A stretch of 8,420 bases of DNA from Legionella genomosp. 1. Its GTDB lineage: Bacteria; Pseudomonadota; Gammaproteobacteria; Legionellales; Legionellaceae. Positions 1-7,401 of this stretch are shown piece after piece; the first letter of the stretch is position 1; each line of letters starts with the position of its first letter. The DNA lies in the NCBI GenBank assembly GCA_945901145.1, contig CAMDJY010000053.1, forward strand, positions 1 to 8,420. The letters run 5' to 3'. Under the pieces are notes generated by a model that was given only the letters and a program-made list of their open reading frames with translations, ran no database searches and was not told the origin of the DNA. The position numbers and the translations under genes were made by a program.

Positions 1-627
1 GCCTAATTTGACACCGTGTTTTTTTTCAAACAAATCTTTATACTGAGCACGGATATCCATCACAGCTTTTAAATTTACTTCGTTAAAAGTTGTTAACATC
101 GCCGCTTGATGTTGTGCTTGTACTAAACGTTCAGCAACCTTCCCCCGCAAACGACTCATCGGCACGCGCTGCTCTTCACGCGCACCCGCTGAAATAGGTT
201 GCACTACTTGCTCTCGCTTTGTGGTAATAAAAGAAACTACATCTTCTTTAGTAATCCGGCCTTCTTTTCCTGATCCCGTAATCGTCGAACCTTCGACGCT
301 GTGCTCTGCCATCAGACGTCTTACTACAGGACTCGTTGATTGACTTGCAGGCGCGACGTTCTATTCTAAAATTGGTTTTGATTCTGGCGCACCTTCTTCA
401 ATCCGTGCCAATATTTCCCCAGACTTGACCGTTGCACCAATATCAAACAAAGATTGTGTTAAAACACCATCCACCGGCGCAGGAACTTCTAAAACAACTT
501 TATCTGTCTCAAGATCAACAATATTTTCATCCCGAGTGACTCTATCCCCAACTTTTTTATGCCACGTTGCAATCGTGGCATCGGCGACAGATTCAGGTAA
601 AGCAGGCACTTTAACTTCAATTGACAT
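1..627 (-). pseudogene. sucB: Dihydrolipoyllysine succinyltransferase (E2 of 2-oxoglutarate dehydrogenase), interrupted by an in-frame amber codon; 3' end beyond window
   Basis: E2 core of the 2-oxoglutarate dehydrogenase complex, which passes the succinyl group from E1 through a lipoyl arm to CoA. ATG is at 627, preceded by an AAAGGG Shine-Dalgarno 7 nt upstream. Residues 1-76 form a lipoyl domain with the lipoylation motif ETDKVVLEV (Lys43). Codon 89 (361-363) is TAG in the Pro/Ala/Ser linker. Reading past it in the same frame gives an E3-binding domain (about residues 99-130: [11 protein letters not shown], then [13 protein letters not shown]). The start of the acyltransferase domain follows (from about 150: [14 protein letters not shown], then [16 protein letters not shown]), open to the window edge. 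Seen: one stop, no frameshift, well-kept protein downstream. Inferred: recent nonsense mutation, sequence error or read-through. The E2 catalytic motif lies outside the window. The gene starts 28 nt after sucA, so it is very probably co-transcribed. The linker looks shorter than in E. coli SucB. Confidence 0.9.
361..363 (-). other. In-frame amber (TAG) codon inside sucB linker
   Basis: Plus strand reads cta at 361-363, so the sucB frame reads GAA TAG AAC. The 88-residue product upstream is an isolated lipoyl domain. The 120 codons downstream have no stop and match the E3-binding and acyltransferase domains in the same frame. A single C-to-T change from CAG (Gln) would create it, although the ancestral codon is not known. 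It is not in a homopolymer, so an indel-type sequencing error is unlikely, but a substitution error is possible. The eight gene ends visible in the window all use TAA. Confidence 0.95.
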
Positions 628-655
628 AATTCTACCCTTTATTTATTTAAGAGAA

Positions 656-3400
656 TTAACTTAATGCTTGCATCACTAAAGCCTGTTGTTCTTCTGCATG
701 AACGCTCAAACTACCCACAGCAGGTGATGCAGCAAAACTACGTCCAGCATACTCAAGCGTCTGATTATTACTTAAACACGCTTCAATATGATGATGCGAT
801 GAAAACCAAGCACCCTGATTTTGAGGTTCCTCTTGGCACCATACTACAGTTCGAGCCTGAGGATATTGAGCAAGTTCTCTCGATAATAGCTCCTCTGGGA
901 ATGGATACAACTGTTCAACCCGAATAATAGCGATATGACTTAATTGTTCATCACGACGTTTTTGTAGAAGATCATAATAAACTTTGCCAGAACATAACAC
1001 TACTTTTGTTATTTCGGCGGGTTTAACATCATCAATTTCGCAAATAATCGGCTGAAATGAGCCTGCTGTTAAATCTTTCATGGTTGAAACTGCAAGACGG
1101 TGACGCAACAAACTTTTTGGCGTCATAATAATCAACGGTTTTCGAAACGGACGTAACACTTGACGGCGCAATAGGTGAAACATTTGTGCAGGAGTTGTCG
1201 GAATACAGACTTGAATATTTTGTTGTGCACATAATTGCATAAACCGCTCAAGCCGTGCTGAAGAATGTTCAGGTCCTTGTCCTTCGTATCCATGAGGCAA
1301 CAGCATCACTAAACCACAAAGACGACCCCATTTTTGTTCTCCAGAACTAATGAACTGATCAATCACGACCTGGGCGCCATTGGCAAAATCACCGAACTGT
1401 CCTTCCCATAAAACCAAACTGGTAGGCTCAGAGCATGCATACCCGTATTCAAACGCCAACACGGCTTCTTCTGAAAGCACAGAATCAATCACCCAAAAAG
1501 GTCGAGCAGGATCTACAGCCATTTTTTCTAAGGGGGTCAATGTTGCACCGGTTTTTTGATCGTGCATCACCGCATGCCGATGAGCAAATGTACCACGTGC
1601 ACAATCTTGTCCAGACAAACGCACACTATGGCCTTCCTGTAGCAATGTTGCATAGGCCATGGTTTCTGCATATCCCCAATTCATTGGCATTTCATCCAGC
1701 GCCATTTTTTCACGATCTTGTAACAACCGCTTCACCACTGGGTGTAATTCAAACCCCTCGGGAAGTGTTGTCAACTGACGAGAGAGTTTCTGCAATGTTA
1801 CTAAATCAACCGAAGTTTTAGCAGCATCGTCCCATTGAACATGGAAATAAGGTGTCCAATCAGTCACCATTTTCCCTGGATAGTCGCCTTGAACAACGTC
1901 CACGACTGTTTTGCCCTGATCAAGTGTATCTCGATAGGCAATCACTGCGGTTTCAACGGCTTCTTGTGAAATCACCCCTTCTTGAATTAGTTTTTCTGCA
2001 TAGAGTTCACGTAAGGGACGCATCGTCTTGATTTTTTGATACATGAGGGGTTGGGTGATCGCCGGCTCGTCGGCTTCATTATGACCATGACGTCGATAAC
2101 AAACCAAATCAATAACGATATCACGCTTAAATTTCATGCGAAAATCAACCGCAATTTGTGTTGCAAATACAACAGCCTCTGGATCATCACCATTGACATG
2201 CATAATAGGGGCCTGCACCATTTTTGCAACATCCGTGCAATAGAGACTAGAACGTGCGTCTACTGGATTACTGGTTGTAAAACCAATTTGGTTATTAATT
2301 ACAATATGAATGGTTCCACCCGTGCAATACCCTCGCGCTTGAGAAAAATTGAACGTTTCCATCACAACACCTTGGCCCGCAAACGCTGCATCGCCATGAA
2401 TAACAACGGGAAGTACCGATTTTTTTTCAACCAGATCATCCCGTCTTCGCAGGCGTGAGCGCGCAGATCCTTCAACCACGGGACCAATAATTTCTAAGTG
2501 AGACGGGTTAAACGCCAGTGCCACATGGACAACCTTGCCCGATTCAACAGCCAAGTCAGAAGCGAAGCCCAAATGGTATTTCACATCCCCAGTACGCTCA
2601 AGCTTCACTTTACCTTCAAACTCTTGGAATAAAACCGATGGCTGTTTGCCTAGAACATTGACAAGTACATTCAACCGACCACGATGTGCCATGCCGATGG
2701 GGATCTCCTTCACTTGATTTTCCCCAGCGCGGCGAATAATTTCTTTCATCAGCGGAATCAGCGCATCGCCACCTTCAAGAGAAAAGCGTTTTTGTCCAAC
2801 GTAGCGTGTACCTAAATAACGCTCTAGGCCATCTGCTGCAATCAATTCTTTTAAAATTTGGCGCTTTTGATCAGGTGTGATATGCAGCCGGCCACGAACA
2901 GATTCGATTTTTTCCTGAAACCAAGCAATCTCATGGGTGTCTGTGAGGTGCATAAACTCAAAGCCAATATGGCCACAATAGGTTTCGCGCAATGTCTGAT
3001 ATATATCTGCCTTCAAATCAGCCTCGTGTAAATCATGATAAGCTAGATTTAAACACGGCACAGGTGAACGGACTAATAGTGCAAGCGGGTCTAAATCGGC
3101 AGCAAGATGTCCATGCTGTCGAAATGCACGCATAAATTCATCCACACGAGCTTGTTTATTACCTTCTGTGGCATTCACTTGTATTGTTTTTGCACTTACT
3201 AAGTTCAAAAAATGCTCGCGAATCGCCCGGTGTGAAACATCTTGTCCATCATGAACTAAAGCGCCAAATGTTTTTTGCCATTCAGGCGATACAGATTGTG
3301 GGTTGTTCAAGTAGTCTTCATATAATTCATCGACATAAGCCATATTTCCATCTGACAAATAGCCAGTAGCCAACGCCTGCTGTAAACTCTTACTCATCAT
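656..3400 (-). CDS. sucA: 2-oxoglutarate dehydrogenase E1 component (ThDP-dependent)
   Basis: Decarboxylates 2-oxoglutarate with thiamine diphosphate and succinylates the lipoyl group of SucB; cytoplasmic TCA-cycle enzyme. 914 residues, close to the 933 of E. coli SucA, and complete. The N-terminal segment (about 10-45, GYLSDGN...ELYEDYLNNP) is the usual E2-contacting region. The ThDP domain carries KRFSLEGGDALIP (204-216), MAHRGRLNVL (His239), FNPSHLE (His301) and the GDAAFAGQG...NN cofactor motif (336-370). The transketolase-like pyrimidine domain spans about 570-770, with LWEGQFGDFANGAQ and HGYEGQGPEHSSAR. The C-terminal domain contains EEPQNQGAW (857-865). Two ATGs are adjacent: the one at 3400 has GAGAG 6 nt upstream, the one at 3397 is 9 nt away, so either is possible. 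It starts 31 nt after sdhB and continues the sdh transcript. Stop is TAA. Nothing is missing or unusual. Confidence 0.98.
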   Translation of the reverse strand: MMSKSLQQALATGYLSDGNMAYVDELYEDYLNNPQSVSPEWQKTFGALVHDGQDVSHRAIREHFLNLVSAKTIQVNATEGNKQARVDEFMRAFRQHGHLAADLDPLALLVRSPVPCLNLAYHDLHEADLKADIYQTLRETYCGHIGFEFMHLTDTHEIAWFQEKIESVRGRLHITPDQKRQILKELIAADGLERYLGTRYVGQKRFSLEGGDALIPLMKEIIRRAGENQVKEIPIGMAHRGRLNVLVNVLGKQPSVLFQEFEGKVKLERTGDVKYHLGFASDLAVESGKVVHVALAFNPSHLEIIGPVVEGSARSRLRRRDDLVEKKSVLPVVIHGDAAFAGQGVVMETFNFSQARGYCTGGTIHIVINNQIGFTTSNPVDARSSLYCTDVAKMVQAPIMHVNGDDPEAVVFATQIAVDFRMKFKRDIVIDLVCYRRHGHNEADEPAITQPLMYQKIKTMRPLRELYAEKLIQEGVISQEAVETAVIAYRDTLDQGKTVVDVVQGDYPGKMVTDWTPYFHVQWDDAAKTSVDLVTLQKLSRQLTTLPEGFELHPVVKRLLQDREKMALDEMPMNWGYAETMAYATLLQEGHSVRLSGQDCARGTFAHRHAVMHDQKTGATLTPLEKMAVDPARPFWVIDSVLSEEAVLAFEYGYACSEPTSLVLWEGQFGDFANGAQVVIDQFISSGEQKWGRLCGLVMLLPHGYEGQGPEHSSARLERFMQLCAQQNIQVCIPTTPAQMFHLLRRQVLRPFRKPLIIMTPKSLLRHRLAVSTMKDLTAGSFQPIICEIDDVKPAEITKVVLCSGKVYYDLLQKRRDEQLSHIAIIRVEQLYPFPEELLSRELAQYPQARTVVWCQEEPQNQGAWFSSHHHIEACLSNNQTLEYAGRSFAASPAVGSLSVHAEEQQALVMQALS

Positions 3401-3431
3401 TCATGACTCTCAGTTGATATTTTAAATTTTT

Positions 3432-4157
3432 TTAAGTTTCATTGGTTAACATTTGTTTGCGTATTTCAGCAATTGCATGTGAAGGGTTTAAGCCTTTAGG
3501 GCAAACAGTTGTACAATTCATGATCGATCGACAACGAAATACGCTGAAAGGATCTTGCAATTTATTGAGTCGATGAGTTGTTGCTTGATCTCGGCTATCT
3601 GCTAAAAAACGTCGGGCTTGTAATAAGCCTGCGGGGCCTACAAATTTTTCCGGATTCCACCAAAACGATGGGCATGAACTTGTGCAACACGCACAAAGAA
3701 TACATTCGTATAAGCCGTCAAGTTGAGCCCGATCCTCTGGTGATTGCAAACGTTCTCGCGCTGGTGCAACCTCCTCATTTTGTAAATAAGGCTCAACACG
3801 TTCATATTGTTGATAAAACTGACTCATATCAACAACAAGATCACGCACAACTGGAAACCCTGGCAGGGGACGAATCACAATTTTATCGGTTTTTAATTTT
3901 GATAAAGGGGTAATACAAGCTAACCCATTGGTTCCATTAATGTTCATACCATCGGAACCGCAAACCCCTTCTCGACAGGAACGTCGGAAAGAAATGGTCT
4001 CGTCTTGCTCTGATTTTAATCGTTCAAGTAAAGTCAATAACATCGGATCAACTTTGGTTGAAACCTCAAGATCATATGTTTTCATATAAGGTTTCTGATC
4101 ATATTCAGGATTGTATCGATATATAGACAGACTTACAGTTTTAACATCAGCAGTCAT
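3432..4157 (-). CDS. sdhB: Succinate dehydrogenase iron-sulfur subunit
   Basis: Electron-transfer subunit of complex II, carrying electrons from FAD on SdhA to ubiquinone at the inner face of the cytoplasmic membrane. 241 residues, against 238 in E. coli. The [2Fe-2S] ligands are Cys61, Cys66, Asp69 and Cys81 (SCREGVCGSDG...LAC); Asp in the third position is as in E. coli. The ferredoxin-like C-terminal half has CILCACCTSSCP (152-163) for the [4Fe-4S] cluster, with Cys219 as its fourth ligand, and Cys162, Cys209 and Cys215 for the [3Fe-4S] cluster. Trp167 in SFWWNP matches the quinone-site Trp164 of E. coli. ATG at 4157 follows a GAGG Shine-Dalgarno 7 nt upstream and lies 12 nt after sdhA, so it is in the same operon. 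Stop is TAA. Confidence 0.98.
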   Translation of the reverse strand: MTADVKTVSLSIYRYNPEYDQKPYMKTYDLEVSTKVDPMLLTLLERLKSEQDETISFRRSCREGVCGSDGMNINGTNGLACITPLSKLKTDKIVIRPLPGFPVVRDLVVDMSQFYQQYERVEPYLQNEEVAPARERLQSPEDRAQLDGLYECILCACCTSSCPSFWWNPEKFVGPAGLLQARRFLADSRDQATTHRLNKLQDPFSVFRCRSIMNCTTVCPKGLNPSHAIAEIRKQMLTNET

Positions 4158-4169
4158 GGCATATCCTCA

Positions 4170-5942
4170 TTAATAAACACGTTCTTTTGGTTCAAAAGGC
4201 TCAATATACTTAGGTGATTGATTCACAGGTCGAAAATCAATGGTGTGTTGATCTTCAAAATACAGGATATGTTTAATCCAGTTTTCATCATCACGCTTAG
4301 GATGATCTTCACGACTATGCGCCCCTCGACTTTCTTTTCTGACATCAGCCGAATGTGCCGTTGCATATGCAGTGAGCATCAAATTGTCTATTTCTAATGC
4401 GGCAATGCGCTCTGTATTAAATACTTGGCTCTTATCCGTTAGGCTCGCATGATCTAAGCGTTCACGCAAAGCTTGCAATCTAACCAAGCCTTCTTTCATA
4501 AACTCACCAGTACGAAATACACCAAAATCTTGTTGCATGACAAGCTGCATTTCATCACGAATCTGTGTGGGCTTGTCACCATCTTTTGGTGAATCTTGCC
4601 AACGTTGATAGCGCTGAAGAGATGCTTGAATATCTTCTTCAGTAACATAAGGCATATCTGGCAAGTGATTTGATTGCCAAAGGGTTTCAACATGCATGCC
4701 CGCCGCACGCCCAAAAACAACTAAATCAAGTAATGAGTTACCTCCCAGCCGGTTTGCGCCATGCACAGAAACGCAAGCACATTCACCTACTGCATATAGA
4801 CCTTCGACAATCGTTTCTTGGTTATGATGCTTAGTAATCACTTGGCCATGAATATTGGTTGGAATGCCACCCATACTATAATGACAGGTTGGAACGACAG
4901 GAATAGGTTCAATAATCGGGTCAACACCAGCAAACGTCATAGAAAGCTCACGAATCCCGGGCAGACGTGACATAATTAAATCAGCACCTAAATGATCGAG
5001 CTTAAGCTTCACATAATCTACACCACCTGAATTAAAGCCTTTTCCAGCGCGCAGCTCAAGAGCGATGGCCCGGGACACAACATCACGTGAAGCTAAATCT
5101 TTCACATGGGGCGCATAGCGTTCCATAAAGCGCTCACCATCTTTATTAATCAAGTAACCACCTTCTCCGCGGCAACCTTCTGTGACCAGGCTGCCCGCCC
5201 CGGCAATACCCGTCGGGTGAAATTGCCACATTTCCATATCTTGTAATGGGACACCGGCACGCAGGGCCATACCAAATCCATCACCTGTGTTAATATGAGC
5301 ATTTGTCGTGGATTGATAAATGCGACCGGCACCACCTGTTGCTATAATACAAACACGGGTTTGGAAAAATACAACTTCACCGGTTTCAATGCATAATGCG
5401 GTCAGACCACTAATTCGTCCGTGCGCATCTTTCACAAAATCAAGTGCAAACCATTCACTAAAAATATGCGTTTTAGCTTTCAAATTTTGTTGGTATAACG
5501 TATGGAGTAATGCATGACCTGTTCGATCAGAAGCAGCGCACGTTCTAGCTGCTTGTTCCCCGCCAAAATGTTTAGACTGACCACCAAATTGACGTTGATA
5601 AATTTTTCCATTATCCATCCGCGAGAATGGCAGGCCCATATGCTCCAATTCATAGACAACCTCAGGACCAGTTTTACATAGATACTCAATACAATCTTGA
5701 TCGCCGAGATAATCAGCACCTTTTACTGTATCATACATATGCCATCGCCAATCATCTTCATCTGCATTGCCTAACGCCGTGGTAATTCCGCCCTGTGCTG
5801 AAACTGTGTGCGAACGGGTTGGAAATACTTTAGATAATAAAGCAACTTTTAAACCTGAATTGGCCATTTGCAATGCCGCACGCATGCCTGCGCCTCCAGC
5901 ACCAATAATAACCGCATCAAATGTGTTACGCGCGATAGCCAT
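4170..5942 (-). CDS. sdhA: Succinate dehydrogenase flavoprotein subunit
   Basis: Catalytic subunit of complex II; oxidises succinate to fumarate with covalently bound FAD. 590 residues (E. coli 588). The Rossmann FAD motif [13 protein letters not shown] is at 12-24 and the flavinylation site [10 protein letters not shown] carries His45. Substrate and active-site residues His242 (QFHPTG), Thr254-Glu255 (TEG), Arg286 (SRD), His354 (CHYSMGG) and Arg398 ([10 protein letters not shown]) are present, numbered as in E. coli or off by one. I chose ATG 5942 because it gives the usual N-terminus and has a GGGG Shine-Dalgarno 9 nt upstream, inside the end of sdhD. The frame is open a further 41 codons upstream, but that stretch overlaps sdhD and is not family-like. 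The gap to sdhD is 2 nt, suggesting translational coupling. Stop is TAA. Confidence 0.98.
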   Translation of the reverse strand: MAIARNTFDAVIIGAGGAGMRAALQMANSGLKVALLSKVFPTRSHTVSAQGGITTALGNADEDDWRWHMYDTVKGADYLGDQDCIEYLCKTGPEVVYELEHMGLPFSRMDNGKIYQRQFGGQSKHFGGEQAARTCAASDRTGHALLHTLYQQNLKAKTHIFSEWFALDFVKDAHGRISGLTALCIETGEVVFFQTRVCIIATGGAGRIYQSTTNAHINTGDGFGMALRAGVPLQDMEMWQFHPTGIAGAGSLVTEGCRGEGGYLINKDGERFMERYAPHVKDLASRDVVSRAIALELRAGKGFNSGGVDYVKLKLDHLGADLIMSRLPGIRELSMTFAGVDPIIEPIPVVPTCHYSMGGIPTNIHGQVITKHHNQETIVEGLYAVGECACVSVHGANRLGGNSLLDLVVFGRAAGMHVETLWQSNHLPDMPYVTEEDIQASLQRYQRWQDSPKDGDKPTQIRDEMQLVMQQDFGVFRTGEFMKEGLVRLQALRERLDHASLTDKSQVFNTERIAALEIDNLMLTAYATAHSADVRKESRGAHSREDHPKRDDENWIKHILYFEDQHTIDFRPVNQSPKYIEPFEPKERVY

Positions 5943-5944
5943 GG

Positions 5945-6292
5945 TTATCGTCCCCAAAGAATCATAAAACCAGCAAATAATTGCCCCAGCAACACCAATA
6001 AAACCAGTGACTGAACGGAAAGCCTTATTGCTGTACAAGTTATATAATCTGTTGTTACAGTCCAAATACCAATCCAGCTATGCAGAGTCAGGGCAAACAG
6101 GGCGATTGCTGCTGAAATTTGAAATAATCCACAGTGAAACAAGCCAACCCAATCGACATAAGTCAAATGCGGATGCGTGATAATATAGCCGAGCAAAAAA
6201 CATGAAAAAACAGCAAAATAAACCGCAGTCACTCGTTGTATTAACCAATCTTTAAGACCATTCCCTGTTAAGCTTGTTACATTTGTTACCAT
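5945..6292 (-). CDS. sdhD: Succinate dehydrogenase membrane anchor subunit (cytochrome b556-associated)
   Basis: Small membrane subunit that, with SdhC, anchors SdhA-SdhB and forms the heme b and ubiquinone sites. 115 residues, the same length as E. coli SdhD, with three hydrophobic helices (about 20-38, 48-75 and 84-112). LHSWIGIW places His71 at the E. coli heme-ligand position, and TDY places Asp82 and Tyr83 at the quinone site. The start is the ATG at 6292: TAGGAG lies 7 nt upstream and the N-terminus MVTNVTSL...GNG resembles E. coli MVSNASAL...RNG. A TTG two codons earlier is in frame but not needed. The start overlaps the end of sdhC by 7 nt (ATGGTAA), which favours coupled translation. 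Stop is TAA, 2 nt before sdhA. Confidence 0.96.
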   Translation of the reverse strand: MVTNVTSLTGNGLKDWLIQRVTAVYFAVFSCFLLGYIITHPHLTYVDWVGLFHCGLFQISAAIALFALTLHSWIGIWTVTTDYITCTAIRLSVQSLVLLVLLGQLFAGFMILWGR

Positions 6293-6660
6293 ATCCAAAC
6301 TCCTAAAAAGACTGTACTAAGAACGGCAAGCAAGACAACCCCCAGTGCTGTTTTTCGTGAAGCAGAAAGCGTCTCGCCCCAGCCTAAATCCATAATAATA
6401 TGACGGATGCCTGCCAGGAGATGGTAAGCTAAAGCACTACAAAACACCCATAGCACGAACTTCCACCAAGGATTAAGCAATTGCACTTGTAACTCGCCAA
6501 ATGATGCTTCTGAGCGTAAAGAAAGATTTAACAAATAGAGCATCACAGGCATGAGTAAAAACAAGGCAATGCCCGAGATTCGATGTAAAATTGAAACAAT
6601 CGCCATCGGAGGATATTTCAAACTGGTTAAATCCAGATTCACAGGACGCTTATCATTCAC
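6286..6660 (-). CDS. sdhC: Succinate dehydrogenase cytochrome b556 subunit
   Basis: Larger membrane anchor of complex II, contributing to heme b and ubiquinone binding. 124 residues, against 129 in E. coli. It starts with the family signature RPVNLDL (5-11). SILHRISG (23-30) supplies Ser23 and Arg27, equivalent to the quinone-site Ser27 and Arg31 of E. coli. AYHLLAGIRHIIMDLG (78-93) carries His80, at the heme-ligand position His84. Three membrane segments lie at about 19-45, 67-89 and 104-124. The start codon is GTG at 6660: AAGGAT lies 8 nt upstream, the N-terminus fits the family, and the nearest ATG (6656) is out of frame. It is the first gene after the only clear promoter in the window. 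Stop is TAA, overlapping sdhD. Confidence 0.97.
   Translation of the reverse strand: MNDKRPVNLDLTSLKYPPMAIVSILHRISGIALFLLMPVMLYLLNLSLRSEASFGELQVQLLNPWWKFVLWVFCSALAYHLLAGIRHIIMDLGWGETLSASRKTALGVVLLAVLSTVFLGVWIW
6300..6305 (-). promoter_or_regulatory. Shine-Dalgarno of sdhD, inside sdhC
   Basis: TAGGAG on the minus strand, 7 nt before the ATG at 6292. It decides between that ATG and the in-frame TTG at 6298, which would sit only 1 nt from it. It lies within the last codons of sdhC. Confidence 0.85.
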
Positions 6661-6668
6661 GGGTCATT

Positions 6669-6674
6669 ATCCTT
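6669..6674 (-). promoter_or_regulatory. Shine-Dalgarno of sdhC (GTG start)
   Basis: AAGGAT on the minus strand, 8 nt before the GTG at 6660. It supports the GTG start of sdhC. An ATG 2 nt after it opens only a four-codon frame, and the other nearby ATG is out of frame. Confidence 0.8.
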
Positions 6675-6695
6675 AAAAACAAGCTAGAAAAACAC

Positions 6696-6724
6696 AGTAT
6701 ATCATTCGATGATTTATGAGCCAA
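6696..6724 (-). promoter_or_regulatory. Predicted sigma70 promoter of the sdhCDAB-sucAB operon
   Basis: On the minus strand, TTGGCT (-35, 6724-6719; 4 of 6 consensus) is followed after exactly 17 nt by TATACT (-10, 6701-6696; 5 of 6 consensus). TG one base before the -10 hexamer makes an extended -10. Transcription would start near 6689, giving a leader of about 29 nt before sdhC. It lies in the longest intergenic gap of the window (79 nt) and just before the first sdh gene. No transcription data are available, so it remains a prediction. Read-through from the upstream genes is also possible because no clear terminator separates them. Confidence 0.72.
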
Positions 6725-6751
6725 GGCTTTAAGAGCCTTTTAAGAGCCTTT
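6725..6751. repeat. 11-bp tandem duplication with imperfect inverted repeats, between the unknown gene and the sdh promoter
   Basis: The 13-base string TTTAAGAGCCTTT occurs at 6728-6740 and again at 6739-6751, a period of 11 bp. The stretch 6725-6737 (GGCTTTAAGAGCC) is a near-perfect palindrome with one mismatched pair. On the minus strand, 6753-6721 can form a bulged hairpin that covers the stop codon of the unknown gene and abuts the -35 box. There is no U-run after it, so it does not look like an intrinsic terminator. It could be an operator, an mRNA-end structure, or a chance duplication. Confidence 0.6.
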
Positions 6752-7372
6752 GGGGCTAAGTGAAGCATGATGCAAACGTTTATAACTATCTCGCGGCGCT
6801 GGTTCTGGATAACCATAGCCTTTGTCTGCAAGTTTTTTTACTACTTGTAAATATCGTTCGCCCCAGGCCCCTGGATCAAAATTTGTCACCACGACGTTAT
6901 AGCTTAAATTAATCACTGATTCAAAAGCTTTACGCTGTGCAAGTTCATGGCCGCCAAATGCAACTTGAACTTCTGTCTCTGTGGTTCCCCCATTTAATTT
7001 AATACGTTCGATAAATAAAAAAATCATTTTTTCAATCGTACAATATAATTTCCACATGGATAATCCTGCAGAACAAAGCTCGAGACCTTTCGATGTACTT
7101 AAGCGATCACCATAATCAACAATAGGATAAACAAATTCATACTGATCACCGGTGCCTTCAATCAGGGCAGGGGATACCACTTGAGGCGGAGAGAATGGTT
7201 GCAGCACTGGAGAAGTAACAAACAAATGAAAATCTGCCCAACGCCACCATATTTGATAAACCATTTCAACAAGCGAAGACATATCTGCCCCATCCATATC
7301 TAACAATTGGGCGCGATGTTTTTGCATCACTTGGATAATATCTTGCTTAGAAATGTCTTCAGGTGAACTCAT
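6740..7372 (-). CDS. Conserved-looking protein of unknown function between ppiB and sdhC
   Basis: I do not recognise the family. 210 residues with no signal peptide or obvious membrane helix, so probably cytoplasmic. Visible traits are a charged N-terminus, a Trp-rich IWWRWADFHLF (41-51), a Pro-rich stretch (54-68), and a hydrophobic, probably amphipathic helix MWKLYCTIEKMIFLFIERI (106-124). A segment FGGHELAQRKAF (139-150) follows, and the tail is Tyr/Pro/basic (186-200). No cofactor or catalytic motif is evident. It is likely a real gene: it fills the gap between two certain genes, ATG 7372 has AAAGG 6 nt upstream, and composition and strand match its neighbours. It begins 29 nt after ppiB and is likely co-transcribed with it. 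Its TAA lies in an 11-bp tandem repeat just before the sdh promoter. Any tie to complex II would rest on position only. Confidence 0.88.
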   Translation of the reverse strand: MSSPEDISKQDIIQVMQKHRAQLLDMDGADMSSLVEMVYQIWWRWADFHLFVTSPVLQPFSPPQVVSPALIEGTGDQYEFVYPIVDYGDRLSTSKGLELCSAGLSMWKLYCTIEKMIFLFIERIKLNGGTTETEVQVAFGGHELAQRKAFESVINLSYNVVVTNFDPGAWGERYLQVVKKLADKGYGYPEPAPRDSYKRLHHASLSPKGS

Positions 7373-7401
7373 AAGCGGCCTTTAGCAATGCAAAATTATT
7401 T

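Noticed and set aside
310..312. Possible restart ATG for the second half of sucB after the amber codon, giving a split two-gene E2.
   Set aside because: It is the first ATG after the stop in this frame, but it lies inside the E3-binding domain and would remove SPVVRRL. No convincing Shine-Dalgarno precedes it. A functional split gene is therefore unlikely.
2036..2458. Plus-strand open frame of 140 codons opposite sucA.
   Set aside because: It lies wholly within a certain sucA coding region, has no recognisable protein features, and appears to be a shadow of codon use on the other strand. The same holds for the plus-strand frames at 664-927, 1435-1821 and 3578-3913.
3401..3440. AT-rich gap before sucA as a separate sucA promoter (TAAAAT as -10).
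   Set aside because: No -35 with acceptable spacing was found; the match is what AT-rich DNA gives by chance.
3528..3530. Arg210 in SdhB where E. coli has His207 next to the [3Fe-4S] cluster.
   Set aside because: I recall Arg at this position in other gammaproteobacterial SdhB proteins such as that of Pseudomonas, so it is probably ordinary variation; an alignment would settle it.
3949..3951. Asp69 in place of Cys at the [2Fe-2S] cluster of SdhB.
   Set aside because: E. coli SdhB also has Asp at this position, so it is a normal family variant and not a lost ligand.
5943..6065. N-terminal extension of sdhA by 41 codons.
   Set aside because: The extension overlaps the sdhD coding region, does not resemble any SdhA N-terminus, and the ATG at 5942 has its own Shine-Dalgarno and family-like start.
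6293..6298. TTG start for sdhD two codons before the ATG.
   Set aside because: The Shine-Dalgarno spacing fits the ATG at 6292 (7 nt), and the ATG start gives the exact 115-residue length and N-terminus of the E. coli protein.
6721..6753. Intrinsic terminator between the unknown gene and sdhC.
   Set aside because: The hairpin is bulged and no U-run follows on the minus strand; the following bases belong to the promoter.
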